Source: Paracoccaceae bacterium (GTDB taxonomy: Bacteria > Pseudomonadota > Alphaproteobacteria > Rhodobacterales > Rhodobacteraceae). From it: 21,987 bases of DNA. A model generated the notes under the pieces. It made no database searches, had not been told where the DNA came from, and was given only the letters and a program-made list of their open reading frames with translations. Where the stretch lies: positions 1 to 21,987 of the forward strand of contig JALQTL010000142.1 of the NCBI GenBank assembly GCA_023260935.1, written 5' to 3'. Position numbers and translations under genes: made by a program. Shown one piece after another: positions 7,135-14,370 of this stretch (the stretch's first letter is position 1; each line of letters opens with the position of its first letter).

Positions 7135-7171
7135 AATTTACGTCAGCCTTGTTGACTTTCCAAGCATCAAC
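7135..7171 (-). promoter_or_regulatory. Candidate petP promoter overlapped by a GTTGA/TCAAC inverted repeat
   Basis: On the minus strand TTGGAA (7163-7158) and TAAATT (7140-7135) are separated by exactly 17 bases, each 4 of 6 to consensus. The inverted repeat GTTGA - 11 bases - TCAAC (7151-7171) covers the -35 region. A repressor bound there would block transcription, which suits MarR-type autorepression by PetP. This is inference from position only. Confidence 0.35.
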
Positions 7172-7254
7172 TGATAGCCCAGCCCAGGTTTTGCGCAAGA
7201 TTATGTCCGACGTGGACCTATGCGGCGCAACATTGCGAAATTCTGGAGGGTTCC

Positions 7255-8121
7255 ATGGCGGGATATGACGATCGTGACGGGTTCATCTGGATGGATGGCA
7301 AGCTGGTGGAATGGCGGTCGGCGCAGGTGCATATCCTGACGCACGCCCTGCACTACGCGTCATCCGTGTTCGAGGGCGAGCGGTGCTATAACGGCAAGAT
7401 CTTCAAATCGACCGAGCATTCCGAGCGTCTGCGCAAATCGGGCGAATTGCTTGACATGCCCCTGCCCTACAGCGTGGAAGAGATCAACGCGGCGAAAGAG
7501 GCCGTGTTGAAGGCAAACAACCTGACCGATGCCTATGTGCGCGCCCTTGCATGGCGTGGGGCGGGCGAAGACATGGGCGTGGCCTCCAAGCGCAACCCGA
7601 TCCGCATGGCGGTGGCTTGCTGGTCCTGGGGCAACTACTACGGCGATGCCAAGCTCAAGGGCGCAAAGCTGGATATCGCCAAATGGCGCCGCCCCGATCC
7701 GCTGACCATTCCGCATGCGGCCAAGGCAGCCGGTCTTTACATGATCTGCACCATGTCAAAGCATGCGGCCGAGGCGAAGGGCTGTTCAGACGCAATGATG
7801 TTCGATTACCGCGGCTATGTGGCTGAGGCGACGGGGGCCAACATCTTCTTCGTGAAGGGGGGCGAGGTTTACACCCCCATCCCCGACGCCATCCTGAACG
7901 GCATCACCCGGCAAACCGTGATCGGCATGTTGAAGGACATGCAGGTGAAGGTGCACGAAACCCGCATCAAGCCCGAAGATCTGGAAGGCTTCGAAGGCTG
8001 CTTCCTGACCGGAACCGCAGCGGAAATCACCCCTGTCGGCCAGATCGGTGACTATAATTTCGAAGTGGGCGACCTGATCAAGCGCGTGGCGACCGATTAC
8101 GAAAAACTGGTCCGCGCCTGA
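7255..8121 (+). CDS. ilvE: Branched-chain amino acid aminotransferase
   Basis: PLP fold-type IV transaminase interconverting leucine, isoleucine and valine with their 2-keto acids using glutamate/2-oxoglutarate; cytosolic. The 288-residue product shows the family pattern: HALHYASSVFEGERCY (about 30-45), the PLP-binding Lys157 in IPHAAKAAG, the segment GYVAEATGANIFFVKGG with Glu191 facing the PLP pyridine nitrogen, ILNGITRQTVI and CFLTGTAAEITPV. GGAGG lies six bases before the ATG. It is transcribed away from petP-petR and ends 25 bases before a terminator hairpin, so it is a single-gene unit. A D-amino-acid or aminodeoxychorismate-lyase role is unlikely, because length and motifs match IlvE. 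Confidence 0.95.
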   Translation: MAGYDDRDGFIWMDGKLVEWRSAQVHILTHALHYASSVFEGERCYNGKIFKSTEHSERLRKSGELLDMPLPYSVEEINAAKEAVLKANNLTDAYVRALAWRGAGEDMGVASKRNPIRMAVACWSWGNYYGDAKLKGAKLDIAKWRRPDPLTIPHAAKAAGLYMICTMSKHAAEAKGCSDAMMFDYRGYVAEATGANIFFVKGGEVYTPIPDAILNGITRQTVIGMLKDMQVKVHETRIKPEDLEGFEGCFLTGTAAEITPVGQIGDYNFEVGDLIKRVATDYEKLVRA

Positions 8122-8145
8122 TAGAAGGGCCACCGAACAAGGCTT

Positions 8146-8174
8146 GCGGGGCGCCCGGCATGGCGCCCCGCTTT
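8146..8174. terminator. Terminator hairpin between ilvE and the small convergent gene
   Basis: Perfect 10-base GC stem GCGGGGCGCC / GGCGCCCCGC (8146-8155, 8162-8171) with a 6-base loop, followed by TTT on the plus strand. It lies between ilvE and the convergent 60-residue ORF and may serve both, though the minus-strand side has only TT after the stem. Confidence 0.75.
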
Positions 8175-8178
8175 GCAT

Positions 8179-8361
8179 TCAGGCGCTGCGGCCACGGGCA
8201 ATGCGCAGGAACTGCGCAAGGCGGCTTTTGCCGGCAGGGCTGTGGTGCACATGGAACCCTTCGCGCGGGGTGCGCGACAGCCGCAGGAACTGTGCGGTGC
8301 GGCTTCCGGTGCTGGGGCTGCGCTTGTCGGCCAGATGGCGGCCTTCGGCCGGACGTTGCAT
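8179..8361 (-). CDS. Small basic protein of unknown function with an internal repeat
   Basis: 60 residues. The ATG at 8361 is strongly supported by AAGGAGG five bases upstream, one of the best ribosome sites in the window; the longer in-frame reading from 8415 has no such support. The product is very basic (many Arg/Lys) and has no signal peptide, membrane segment or Cys. It contains two copies of a ten-residue element, RTAQFLRLSR (21-30) and RLAQFLRIAR (47-56), identical at 7 of 10. It follows queG on the same strand after 55 bases and ends just before a terminator hairpin, so it is probably the last gene of that transcript. No family is recognised. Basic charge and amphipathic repeats suggest nucleic-acid or ribosome binding, but that is a guess. 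Confidence 0.7.
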   Translation of the reverse strand: MQRPAEGRHLADKRSPSTGSRTAQFLRLSRTPREGFHVHHSPAGKSRLAQFLRIARGRSA

Positions 8362-8416
8362 GGGGGCCTCCTTTTCCGTTTCGGAGGGGCAGGCTAACCC
8401 GGAATCACCCGCCAAG

Positions 8417-9457
8417 TCACGCCGCAGGTGCAGCCTTCAGGCGGGCTACCGCCCAGGTTGCGGCATCGGCCACCGCCGGATCCGGGTCTGCCATCAGCGG
8501 GACGACCGCCTTGCCCAAGACCGGATTGCCCGAATTTCCAATCGCATACAGCACGTTGCGCACGAACCGATTGCGCCCGATCCGCTTGACCGGACTACCG
8601 GAAAACCGGGCCCGAAAAGCCGCGTCATCCAGCATCACAAGTTCGGCAAGCGGTGGGGCGCCATGGCGCGCCGCATAGCCGATATCGCGCGCATCACGGG
8701 CGAACTTGTTCCACGGGCAGATGGCAAGGCAATCATCGCAGCCATAGATCCGGTTGCCCAGAAGCGGGCGCAAGGACAGATCCACAGGCCCGGCATGTTC
8801 GATCGTCAGATAGGAAATGCAGCGCCGCGCATCCAGTTGGTACGGCGCGGGAAAGGCCCCGGTGGGGCAGATGTCCAGACAGGCCGTGCAACTGCCGCAA
8901 TGGCTGATCTCTGGCGCATCCTGCGGCAGGTCCAGCGTGGTGAAGATTGCCCCCAGAAACACCCAGTTGCCCAGATCACGGCCCAGAAGATTGGTGTGCT
9001 TGCCCTGCCAGCCAAGCCCCGCCGCCTGTGCCAGCGGCTTTTCCATCACCGGGGCGGTATCGACGAAAACCTTGATCTGGCAAGGTGACTGGTCGATCAG
9101 CCAGCGCCCCAGCCGCTTCAGGCGGCGCTTGACCAGATCGTGATAATCCTTGCCCTGCGCATAGACGGAAATCACGCCCCGGTCGCGCTGCTGCAACAGC
9201 GGCAGGGGGTTTTCGTCAGGTGTATAGGCCTCGGCCAGCATGATAACCGATTTCGCCTCGGGCCACAGGGCGGCGGGATTGCCGCGCCATTCCATGCGGT
9301 CGGCCATCCAGTGCATCTGCCCGTGCCGGCCCATGGCCACGAATGCACCCAGCCGTTCAGCCGCCTGCGGGATCGCCTGCGGAGAGGTGATACGAAGCGC
9401 GGCAAACCCTTCTTCCAGGGCACGGGCCGTCAGGCGGGATTTGAGGTCGGCGGACAT
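8417..9457 (-). CDS. queG: Epoxyqueuosine reductase
   Basis: Cobalamin- and iron-sulfur-dependent enzyme that reduces epoxyqueuosine to queuosine in tRNA, the last step of queuosine synthesis. The chosen start (MSADLKSRL) gives 346 residues, the usual family length; the open frame continues 33 codons upstream but would run into the preceding gene. Visible features are Asp133 in FVDTAP (the likely catalytic acid), LGWQGKHTNLL, a first 4Fe-4S motif CGSCTACLDICPTGAF (Cys187, 190, 193, 197), Cys213, and a second motif CDDCLAICPWNKFA (Cys240, 243, 247). A HEAT-repeat-like C-terminus ends the protein. It follows the sugar-acid genes by 43 bases with no visible terminator, although its function is unrelated. 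Confidence is high. Confidence 0.95.
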   Translation of the reverse strand: MSADLKSRLTARALEEGFAALRITSPQAIPQAAERLGAFVAMGRHGQMHWMADRMEWRGNPAALWPEAKSVIMLAEAYTPDENPLPLLQQRDRGVISVYAQGKDYHDLVKRRLKRLGRWLIDQSPCQIKVFVDTAPVMEKPLAQAAGLGWQGKHTNLLGRDLGNWVFLGAIFTTLDLPQDAPEISHCGSCTACLDICPTGAFPAPYQLDARRCISYLTIEHAGPVDLSLRPLLGNRIYGCDDCLAICPWNKFARDARDIGYAARHGAPPLAELVMLDDAAFRARFSGSPVKRIGRNRFVRNVLYAIGNSGNPVLGKAVVPLMADPDPAVADAATWAVARLKAAPAA

Positions 9458-9500
9458 GGCCCTTCTTACCCGCAGCGGCGGGCCCTTGGCCATGGGGCAT

Positions 9501-10337
9501 CTAAAGCCCGTACACCTCGCAGGCATTGGCGGTGCCGATACGGTGGCGTTCGTCATCGGACCGAGGCGCCAGCATGGCCCGCGTCATGTCGATCCACTGC
9601 GGCAAGGACGCGTTGATGGTGACAACGGGCCAGTCACTCCCCCAGATCACCCGTTCAGGGCCGAAACAGGCGATCACATGATCGACATATGGTTGCAGAA
9701 GACCCACCGAAACCGTGCCCGGGGCGCAATTGGCGGTGATGCCCGACAGCTTGACATAAAGGTTGGGAAACTGCGCCAGCCGGGCCAGACTTTCCGCCCA
9801 AGGCGCAAAGGCCCCGGCGGCAATGTCCGGGTTGCCGCAATGATCCAGCACCAGAACCTGATCCGGGCAGGACCGGATCAGGTCTTCGGCGATGGCATGC
9901 TGGCGCGCCAGAACGCACAGATCGAAGGGCAGCCCCCGCCGGCCGATCTTGCGCAGGTTGCGGCGGAAACCTTCGGTCTGCGAAAGGCCATCATCCACCA
10001 CATGCAGGATGCGCCGGAAGCCGACCACATCCAGCCCGTCGCATTCTTCAAGCCAGGCGTCAAAGCCGTCATCCGTTTCCGGCCGACAGGAAGCGATCTG
10101 CCCCAGCAGGCCGCCGCTGCCCACAAGGCCGGCAACATGCCGCGCCTCGGCCTGATAATCCGCGTCATCGACCCCGGTTTCCATGAACAGCGTGCCAAGG
10201 ATGCCGCGCCCCCGGGTCAGGGTGGCGTAATCCTCGGGCGTGAAGTCCGATGCCGCCAGCGCCGGGATCGCATCCGCCCAGGCATAGCCCAGGCGGCCGC
10301 GCAGGATCAGGTGCTGGTGGGTGTCGATCAGGTACAT
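9501..10337 (-). CDS. Amidohydrolase-family lactonase, probable L-fuconolactonase
   Basis: 278-residue cytosolic amidohydrolase-2 protein. It likely opens L-fuconolactone to L-fuconate, the step after L-fucose dehydrogenase. Visible marks are the N-terminal HxH metal motif in IDTHQHL (His7, His9) followed by LGYAWAD (the Y-x-W of sugar-lactonase members), LDHCGNP with His166, LYVKLSGI (193-200) and IWGSDWPV with the conserved Asp235. It starts six bases after the hydrolase gene and lies in the run encoding the other fucose-pathway steps, which is the main reason for the substrate call. The family also contains 2-pyrone-4,6-dicarboxylate hydrolase and L-rhamnonolactonase, so another aldonolactone is possible. 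The stop is TAG. Confidence 0.78.
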   Translation of the reverse strand: MYLIDTHQHLILRGRLGYAWADAIPALAASDFTPEDYATLTRGRGILGTLFMETGVDDADYQAEARHVAGLVGSGGLLGQIASCRPETDDGFDAWLEECDGLDVVGFRRILHVVDDGLSQTEGFRRNLRKIGRRGLPFDLCVLARQHAIAEDLIRSCPDQVLVLDHCGNPDIAAGAFAPWAESLARLAQFPNLYVKLSGITANCAPGTVSVGLLQPYVDHVIACFGPERVIWGSDWPVVTINASLPQWIDMTRAMLAPRSDDERHRIGTANACEVYGL

Positions 10338-10343
10338 CAGCGG

Positions 10344-11186
10344 TCAGTCCGCGATGACATCCTGGCGCTGCTGGCCCAGACCTTCGATCCCCAGCTCCAC
10401 CACATCGCCCGCCCGCAAATAGCGCGGCGGCTTCATCCCCATGCCCACGCCGGGGGGCGTGCCGGTCGAAATCACATCCCCGGGGTGCAGGGTCATGAAC
10501 TGCGACAGATAGCTGACGACATGGGCCACACCATAAACCATGGTCTTGGTCGATCCGTTCTGCATGGTCTGACCATTTACCGTCAGCCACATCTTCAGGT
10601 TCTGCGGATCGGCCACTTCGTCGCGCGTCACCAGCCAGGGGCCAAGCTGGCCGAAGTTGTCGCAGCTTTTGCCCTTGGTCCACTGCCCGGCACGCTCGGC
10701 CTGAAAGGCACGTTCGCTGACATCATTCGTCACGCAATACCCGGCCACATGGTTCAGCGCGTCAGCCTCTGACACATATTTCGCCCGCGTGCCGATGATC
10801 ACGCCCAGCTCCACCTCCCAATCCGTCTTTTCCGACGTGCGGGGGATGATGATCGGGTCATTCGGGCCGCAGATGGCGCTGGTTGCCTTCATGAAGATCA
10901 CCGGTTCGGGCGGCACCTGCATGCCGCTTTCGGCGGCGTGGTCGGCGTAGTTAAGGCCGATGCAGATGAATTTGCCCGTGCCCGTCACGCAGGGGCCAAG
11001 CCGCGTATCGGCCGCCACCACGGGAAGCGCGCCCGCATCAATGCCGCGCAGCGCCGAAAGCCCCGCATCCGACAGGACCGCCCCGCAGATATCGGGGACA
11101 ACGCCCGTCAGATCGCGGATCGTGCCATCGCTGTGCAGCATCCCCGGGCGTTCGGCCCCTGCGGGCCCGTGGCGAAGAAGTTTCAT
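10344..11186 (-). CDS. FAH-family hydrolase, probable 2,4-diketo-3-deoxy-L-fuconate hydrolase
   Basis: 280 residues from the ATG at 11186; AAAGGAA upstream supports it, and the longer open frame would overlap the preceding dehydrogenase. Fumarylacetoacetase fold: FICIGLNYADHAAE (73-86, catalytic His83), metal ligands Glu124 and Glu126 in DWEVELGVIIG, Asp155 in VTNDVSERAFQ, then KGKSCDNFGQLGPW and GDVISTGTPPGVGMG. Enzymes of this subgroup cleave a C-C bond of 2,4-diketo acids; in the L-fucose route the products are pyruvate and L-lactate. It follows the 2-keto-3-deoxy-L-fuconate dehydrogenase by 13 bases and precedes the lactonase by 6. A related acylpyruvase or an older 'ureidoglycolate lyase' label is the alternative, but context favours the fucose step. 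Confidence 0.85.
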   Translation of the reverse strand: MKLLRHGPAGAERPGMLHSDGTIRDLTGVVPDICGAVLSDAGLSALRGIDAGALPVVAADTRLGPCVTGTGKFICIGLNYADHAAESGMQVPPEPVIFMKATSAICGPNDPIIIPRTSEKTDWEVELGVIIGTRAKYVSEADALNHVAGYCVTNDVSERAFQAERAGQWTKGKSCDNFGQLGPWLVTRDEVADPQNLKMWLTVNGQTMQNGSTKTMVYGVAHVVSYLSQFMTLHPGDVISTGTPPGVGMGMKPPRYLRAGDVVELGIEGLGQQRQDVIAD

Positions 11187-11199
11187 CCGTTCATTCCTT

Positions 11200-11937
11200 T
11201 CAGGTATTCGACCAGCCGCCGTCGATGACATGCGCCCCGCCCGTGACGAACGAGGATTCGTCCGACGCAAGGAACACCACCAGCCCGGCAATATCTTCGG
11301 CTTGTGCCAGTTTGCCCGTTGGCTGGCGGGCAAGAAAGGCCTTGCGCGCTGCCTCGTAATCTCCGCCCGCCGACATGCGCTGATGCAGCGAAGGCGTATC
11401 CACCGTGCCGGGGCAGATGGCGTTGCAGCGGATGCCCTTGGTGATGAAGTCTGCCGCAATCCCCTTCGTCATCCCGATCACGGCGGCCTTGGTCGCGCCA
11501 TAGACGAACCGGTTGGGCGCCGCGATGGTAGAGGACACGACCGAAGCCATGTTGATGATGGACCCGCCGCCCGCGGCGATCATGGCCGGCAGAAACGCCT
11601 TTGACATGCGATACATCGCGGTCACGTTCAGATCGAAGGAAAAGGTCCATTCCTCTTCGTTGCAATCAAGGATCGTGCCGTTGGCCACAAAGCCCGCGCA
11701 GTTGAACAGCACATCCACGGCCCCGACCTCGGCCGCGATTGCCGCAACGGAACCGGGATCGCGCACGTCCAGAACGCGGGTTTCAAGACCATGGCTGGCC
11801 AGTTCGCGCAACGTCTCTTCATTGATGTCGGTGGCGATCACCCGCGCCCCTTCGCGGGCCATGGCAAGGGCCGAAGCCCGGCCGATGCCCTGCCCCGCTG
11901 CCGTGACCAGCGCTGTCTTTCCGTTCAGCCGTCCCAT
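11200..11937 (-). CDS. SDR dehydrogenase, probable 2-keto-3-deoxy-L-fuconate 4-dehydrogenase
   Basis: 245-residue short-chain dehydrogenase that likely oxidises 2-keto-3-deoxy-L-fuconate at C4 with NAD+. The Rossmann motif TAAGQGIG is at 12-19, Asp37 in VIATDIN suggests NAD preference, NCAG is at 79-82, and the catalytic set is Ser132, Tyr146 and Lys150 in FVYGATKAAVIG. The features AVDVLFNCAGFV, AADFITKGIRCNAICPGTVDTPSL and the C-terminus HVIDGGWSN are those I recall for the DHRS6-like subgroup holding the Burkholderia 2-keto-3-deoxy-L-fuconate dehydrogenase. The distantly similar 3-hydroxybutyrate dehydrogenase type 2 is the alternative, made unlikely by context. AAGAGG lies eight bases before the ATG, and a 45-base gap separates it from the dehydratase gene. 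Confidence 0.88.
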   Translation of the reverse strand: MGRLNGKTALVTAAGQGIGRASALAMAREGARVIATDINEETLRELASHGLETRVLDVRDPGSVAAIAAEVGAVDVLFNCAGFVANGTILDCNEEEWTFSFDLNVTAMYRMSKAFLPAMIAAGGGSIINMASVVSSTIAAPNRFVYGATKAAVIGMTKGIAADFITKGIRCNAICPGTVDTPSLHQRMSAGGDYEAARKAFLARQPTGKLAQAEDIAGLVVFLASDESSFVTGGAHVIDGGWSNT

Positions 11938-11982
11938 ACTCTGCGCCTCTTTCCTGTCCCGATCATTTCCGTTGACCTGCCG

Positions 11983-13491
11983 TCACATCACCGCGCCAAT
12001 CTGCCATGGCACGAATTCCGCCCCGCCAAAGCCAAGGGCTTCGGATTTCGTCACCTCGCCACTGGCGACGCGAATGAACAGTTCGAACATCTCGCGCCCT
12101 TTGTCGGCAAGGCTGACGCCGCCGTCAATGATGTCGCCGGTGTTCAGGTCCATGTCCTCTTCCATGTGGCGGAACATTTCCGAATTGGTGGCGACCTTGA
12201 TGCAAGGCACAGGCTTGTAGCCCGAGACAGACCCGCGCCCGGTGGTAAAGACAATCAGGTTCGCGCCAGAGGCGATCTGCCCGGTGACGGAACAGGGGTC
12301 ATAGCCGGGGCTGTCCATGAAGACGAAGCCCCTGGCCGTGATCGGTTCGGCAAACAGATAGACATCCTGCAAGGGTGCCGAACCGCCCTTGGCCACCGCA
12401 CCCAGCGATTTTTCAAGGATCGTGGTCAACCCGCCGCGCTTGTTGCCGGGGCTGGGGTTGTTGTTCATCTCGCCCTTGTTGCGGGCGGTGTAATCCTCCC
12501 ACCACCGGATACGGTCGATCAGCTTCTGCCCCACTTCCGGCGTGACGGCGCGGCGCGTCAGCAGATGTTCGGCACCATAGATTTCAGATGTTTCCGACAA
12601 GATCGTGGTGCCGCCATGCTGCACCAGAAGATCGGATGCCACCCCCAGCGCCGGGTTGGCGGTGATGCCGGAATAGCCATCCGACCCGCCGCATTGCATC
12701 CCGATCACCAGTTCCGAAACCGGGATGGGTTCGCGGACGTAAGCATTCGCGATCTCGGCCATCTCGCGCAGCGCTTCCACCCCGCGTTCAACCGTGCGGC
12801 GCGTGCCGCCGACCTGCTGGATGGTCATGTGGCGGAAGTTGTTGTCGGCCCGCATCCGGCCCCTGCCCACCAGATCGGGGATCTGCAACACCTCACACCC
12901 CAGCCCGACCAGCAGGATGCCCCCGAAATTCGGGTTACGGGCATAGCCCTGAAGCGTGCGCATCAGGGTGGCATAGCCTTCGTCAGACCCAGACATGCCA
13001 CAGCCCGAGGCATGTGCAATCGGCACGATGCCATCCACATTCGTCAGCGCCTTGAACCACTCTGTCCGTTCCGCCGCTTCGGCAATGAAACGCGCGACCG
13101 AGCCGGAACAGTTCACCGATGTCAGCACACCCAGATAATTGCGCGTGCCGGCCCCGCCATCGGCGCGGCGATAGCCCATGAAACTGCGCGTCTCGGTCGC
13201 CGGGGGCAGGGGCCGGGCCTCGGACGCAAAGGCGTAATCCTGCGCGTGATCGGCCATGGCGATGTTGTGCACATGCACATGCGCCCCGGCACCAATGTCT
13301 TGCGTTGCAGCGCCGATGATCTGACCATAGCGGCGGATGTTTTCACCCGCCCTGATGGCGCGGTTGGCCATCTTGTGCCCCCGCGCGACACGCTCGGCAG
13401 CCCGCACCCCAAGGCTTTCGGCGCCGGCCAGCAGATCGGCCAGCGCGATATCCACATTGTCTTCGGGATGCAGGCGAATGGTCAGCGGCAT
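11983..13491 (-). CDS. Altronate dehydratase-family (UxaA) enzyme, probable L-fuconate dehydratase
   Basis: 502 residues from MPLTIRLHPEDN; the open frame extends 40 codons further but would overlap the preceding gene, and this start leaves a 7-base gap. An N-terminal SAF domain (about 1-85) contains GHKMANRAI (38-46) and HVHVHN (71-76). The catalytic UxaA domain follows, with conserved Cys motifs in SGCGMSGSDEG, LVGLGCEVLQIP, GMQCGGSDGYSGITANPALG and SPGYDPCSVTG, and TTGRGSVSG near the end. Known family members are Fe2+-dependent sugar-acid dehydratases giving 2-keto-3-deoxy acids; some act on L-fuconate or D-arabinonate rather than D-altronate. Its position between L-fucose dehydrogenase and the keto-deoxy-fuconate dehydrogenase, with no enolase-type dehydratase nearby, makes L-fuconate the likely substrate. 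Altronate or galactarate-type acids cannot be excluded. Confidence 0.82.
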   Translation of the reverse strand: MPLTIRLHPEDNVDIALADLLAGAESLGVRAAERVARGHKMANRAIRAGENIRRYGQIIGAATQDIGAGAHVHVHNIAMADHAQDYAFASEARPLPPATETRSFMGYRRADGGAGTRNYLGVLTSVNCSGSVARFIAEAAERTEWFKALTNVDGIVPIAHASGCGMSGSDEGYATLMRTLQGYARNPNFGGILLVGLGCEVLQIPDLVGRGRMRADNNFRHMTIQQVGGTRRTVERGVEALREMAEIANAYVREPIPVSELVIGMQCGGSDGYSGITANPALGVASDLLVQHGGTTILSETSEIYGAEHLLTRRAVTPEVGQKLIDRIRWWEDYTARNKGEMNNNPSPGNKRGGLTTILEKSLGAVAKGGSAPLQDVYLFAEPITARGFVFMDSPGYDPCSVTGQIASGANLIVFTTGRGSVSGYKPVPCIKVATNSEMFRHMEEDMDLNTGDIIDGGVSLADKGREMFELFIRVASGEVTKSEALGFGGAEFVPWQIGAVM

Positions 13492-13498
13492 GGGTGGC

Positions 13499-14293
13499 TC
13501 AACTTTGCGGTGAAAGGGTGGAAAGGGCGCGGTCAAGATGCGTGTAACCGCCATCCACGAACAGCCATTGCCCCGTGGTATGGCCCGCCCGGGGCGACAG
13601 CGCAAAGACAACCGTGTCAGCCATTTCAGTATCCAGCGTCATGCGGCCTTCCAGCGGAATGCGCGCGGTAATCTCGGCCAGTTTTGCCGCCGGATCATCC
13701 ATCGTATCCAGCCAGCGGCGATAAAGCGGCGTCATCACCTCGGCCGGGATGACGGCATTGACCCGCACGCCATCGCCGGCAAGGGCCGCCGCCCAGTCCC
13801 GCGTCAGGCCCAGTTGCGCCGCCTTTGCCGCCACATAGGCCGAAGTGCCCCCCTGCCCGGTAACGGCCGTCTTGGAACTGATGTTCACGACAGCGCCCTT
13901 GGCCGATTTCAGATCGGCCAGCAGCAGATGCACAAGGGTGTAATAATGGATCAGGTTCTGGTCCAGCGAGGCGCGAAACGGCTCCGGCCCCGCATCAAGG
14001 CCCACACCGTCATTGGCGCCGGCGTTGTTCACCAATCCGTAAACCGGGCCCCAGCGTTCATGGGTTTCCTGCACCGCTCGGCGGCAATCTTCATCGCGCG
14101 ACAGATCGGCCCGCACCCAGCCCGCCTTGGGCGACAGCGCCTGAAGCCGGGCCAGGAATTCCGGCGCGGGGGTCGATCTGGCAAAGATCACCGGCACGGC
14201 ACCTTCTTCGGCCAGCGCCACGGAAATCGCGGCCCCGATTCCCGAAGCCCCGCCCGTCACCACCACAACCTTGTCTGTCAGCCCCAGATCCAT
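13499..14293 (-). CDS. SDR dehydrogenase, probable L-fucose dehydrogenase
   Basis: 264-residue short-chain dehydrogenase that likely oxidises L-fucose at C1 to L-fucono-lactone with NAD(P)+. TGGASGIG is at 13-20, VNNAGANDGVGLD at 88-100, and the catalytic set is Ser140, Tyr153 and Lys157 in SSKTAVTGQGGTSAYVAAK. The stretches NLIHYY, NAVIPAEVMTPLYRRW and HTTGQWLFVDGGYTHLDRAL are, from memory, hallmarks of the Burkholderia-type L-fucose dehydrogenase, which makes this the best substrate marker in the cluster. It starts 77 bases after the binding-protein gene, across a gap holding a long hairpin, and ends seven bases before the dehydratase. L-galactose or D-arabinose oxidation is often a side activity of this group. 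Confidence 0.88.
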   Translation of the reverse strand: MDLGLTDKVVVVTGGASGIGAAISVALAEEGAVPVIFARSTPAPEFLARLQALSPKAGWVRADLSRDEDCRRAVQETHERWGPVYGLVNNAGANDGVGLDAGPEPFRASLDQNLIHYYTLVHLLLADLKSAKGAVVNISSKTAVTGQGGTSAYVAAKAAQLGLTRDWAAALAGDGVRVNAVIPAEVMTPLYRRWLDTMDDPAAKLAEITARIPLEGRMTLDTEMADTVVFALSPRAGHTTGQWLFVDGGYTHLDRALSTLSPQS

Positions 14294-14312
14294 TTCCCAG
14301 CCTTTCGAGGGT

Positions 14313-14346
14313 GGGCGGCCCCGCGATGGAACGCGCGGAACCGCCC
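14313..14346 (-). repeat. Intercistronic hairpin between binding-protein and fucose dehydrogenase genes
   Basis: Inverted repeat GGGCGG-CC-CCGCG / CGCGG-AA-CCGCCC (14313-14325 and 14334-14346), 11 pairs with one 2-base internal mismatch and an 8-base loop. No T-tract follows on the transcribed minus strand, so it is not a classical terminator. A stable stem just after a solute-binding-protein gene usually protects that segment of mRNA from 3' decay. A smaller stem TTTCCC / GGGAAA at 14352-14369 lies beside it. Confidence 0.6.
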
Positions 14347-14370
14347 GGGTTTTTCCCTTGGGAGGGAAAC

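Noticed and set aside
9458..9556. Longer queG reading from 9556
   Set aside because: It would overlap the lactonase by 56 bases and add an Arg/Pro-rich leader not typical of QueG; 346 residues is the normal length.
9240..10772. 510-codon plus-strand open frame opposite queG, the lactonase and the FAH-family gene
   Set aside because: It crosses three well-supported minus-strand genes and has no motif.
11187..11459. 91-codon N-terminal extension of the FAH-family hydrolase
   Set aside because: It lies wholly within the upstream SDR gene in another frame; the ATG at 11186 has a ribosome site and the usual length.
11791..13671. 626-codon plus-strand open frame opposite the altronate-dehydratase-family gene
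   Set aside because: The minus-strand product has all family motifs; the plus-strand product is His/Arg/Pro-rich with no domain and no good ribosome site.
14352..14369. Small stem TTTCCC/GGGAAA considered as a terminator of the binding-protein gene
   Set aside because: On the transcribed minus strand it is followed by A-rich rather than T-rich sequence, so it does not fit an intrinsic terminator.
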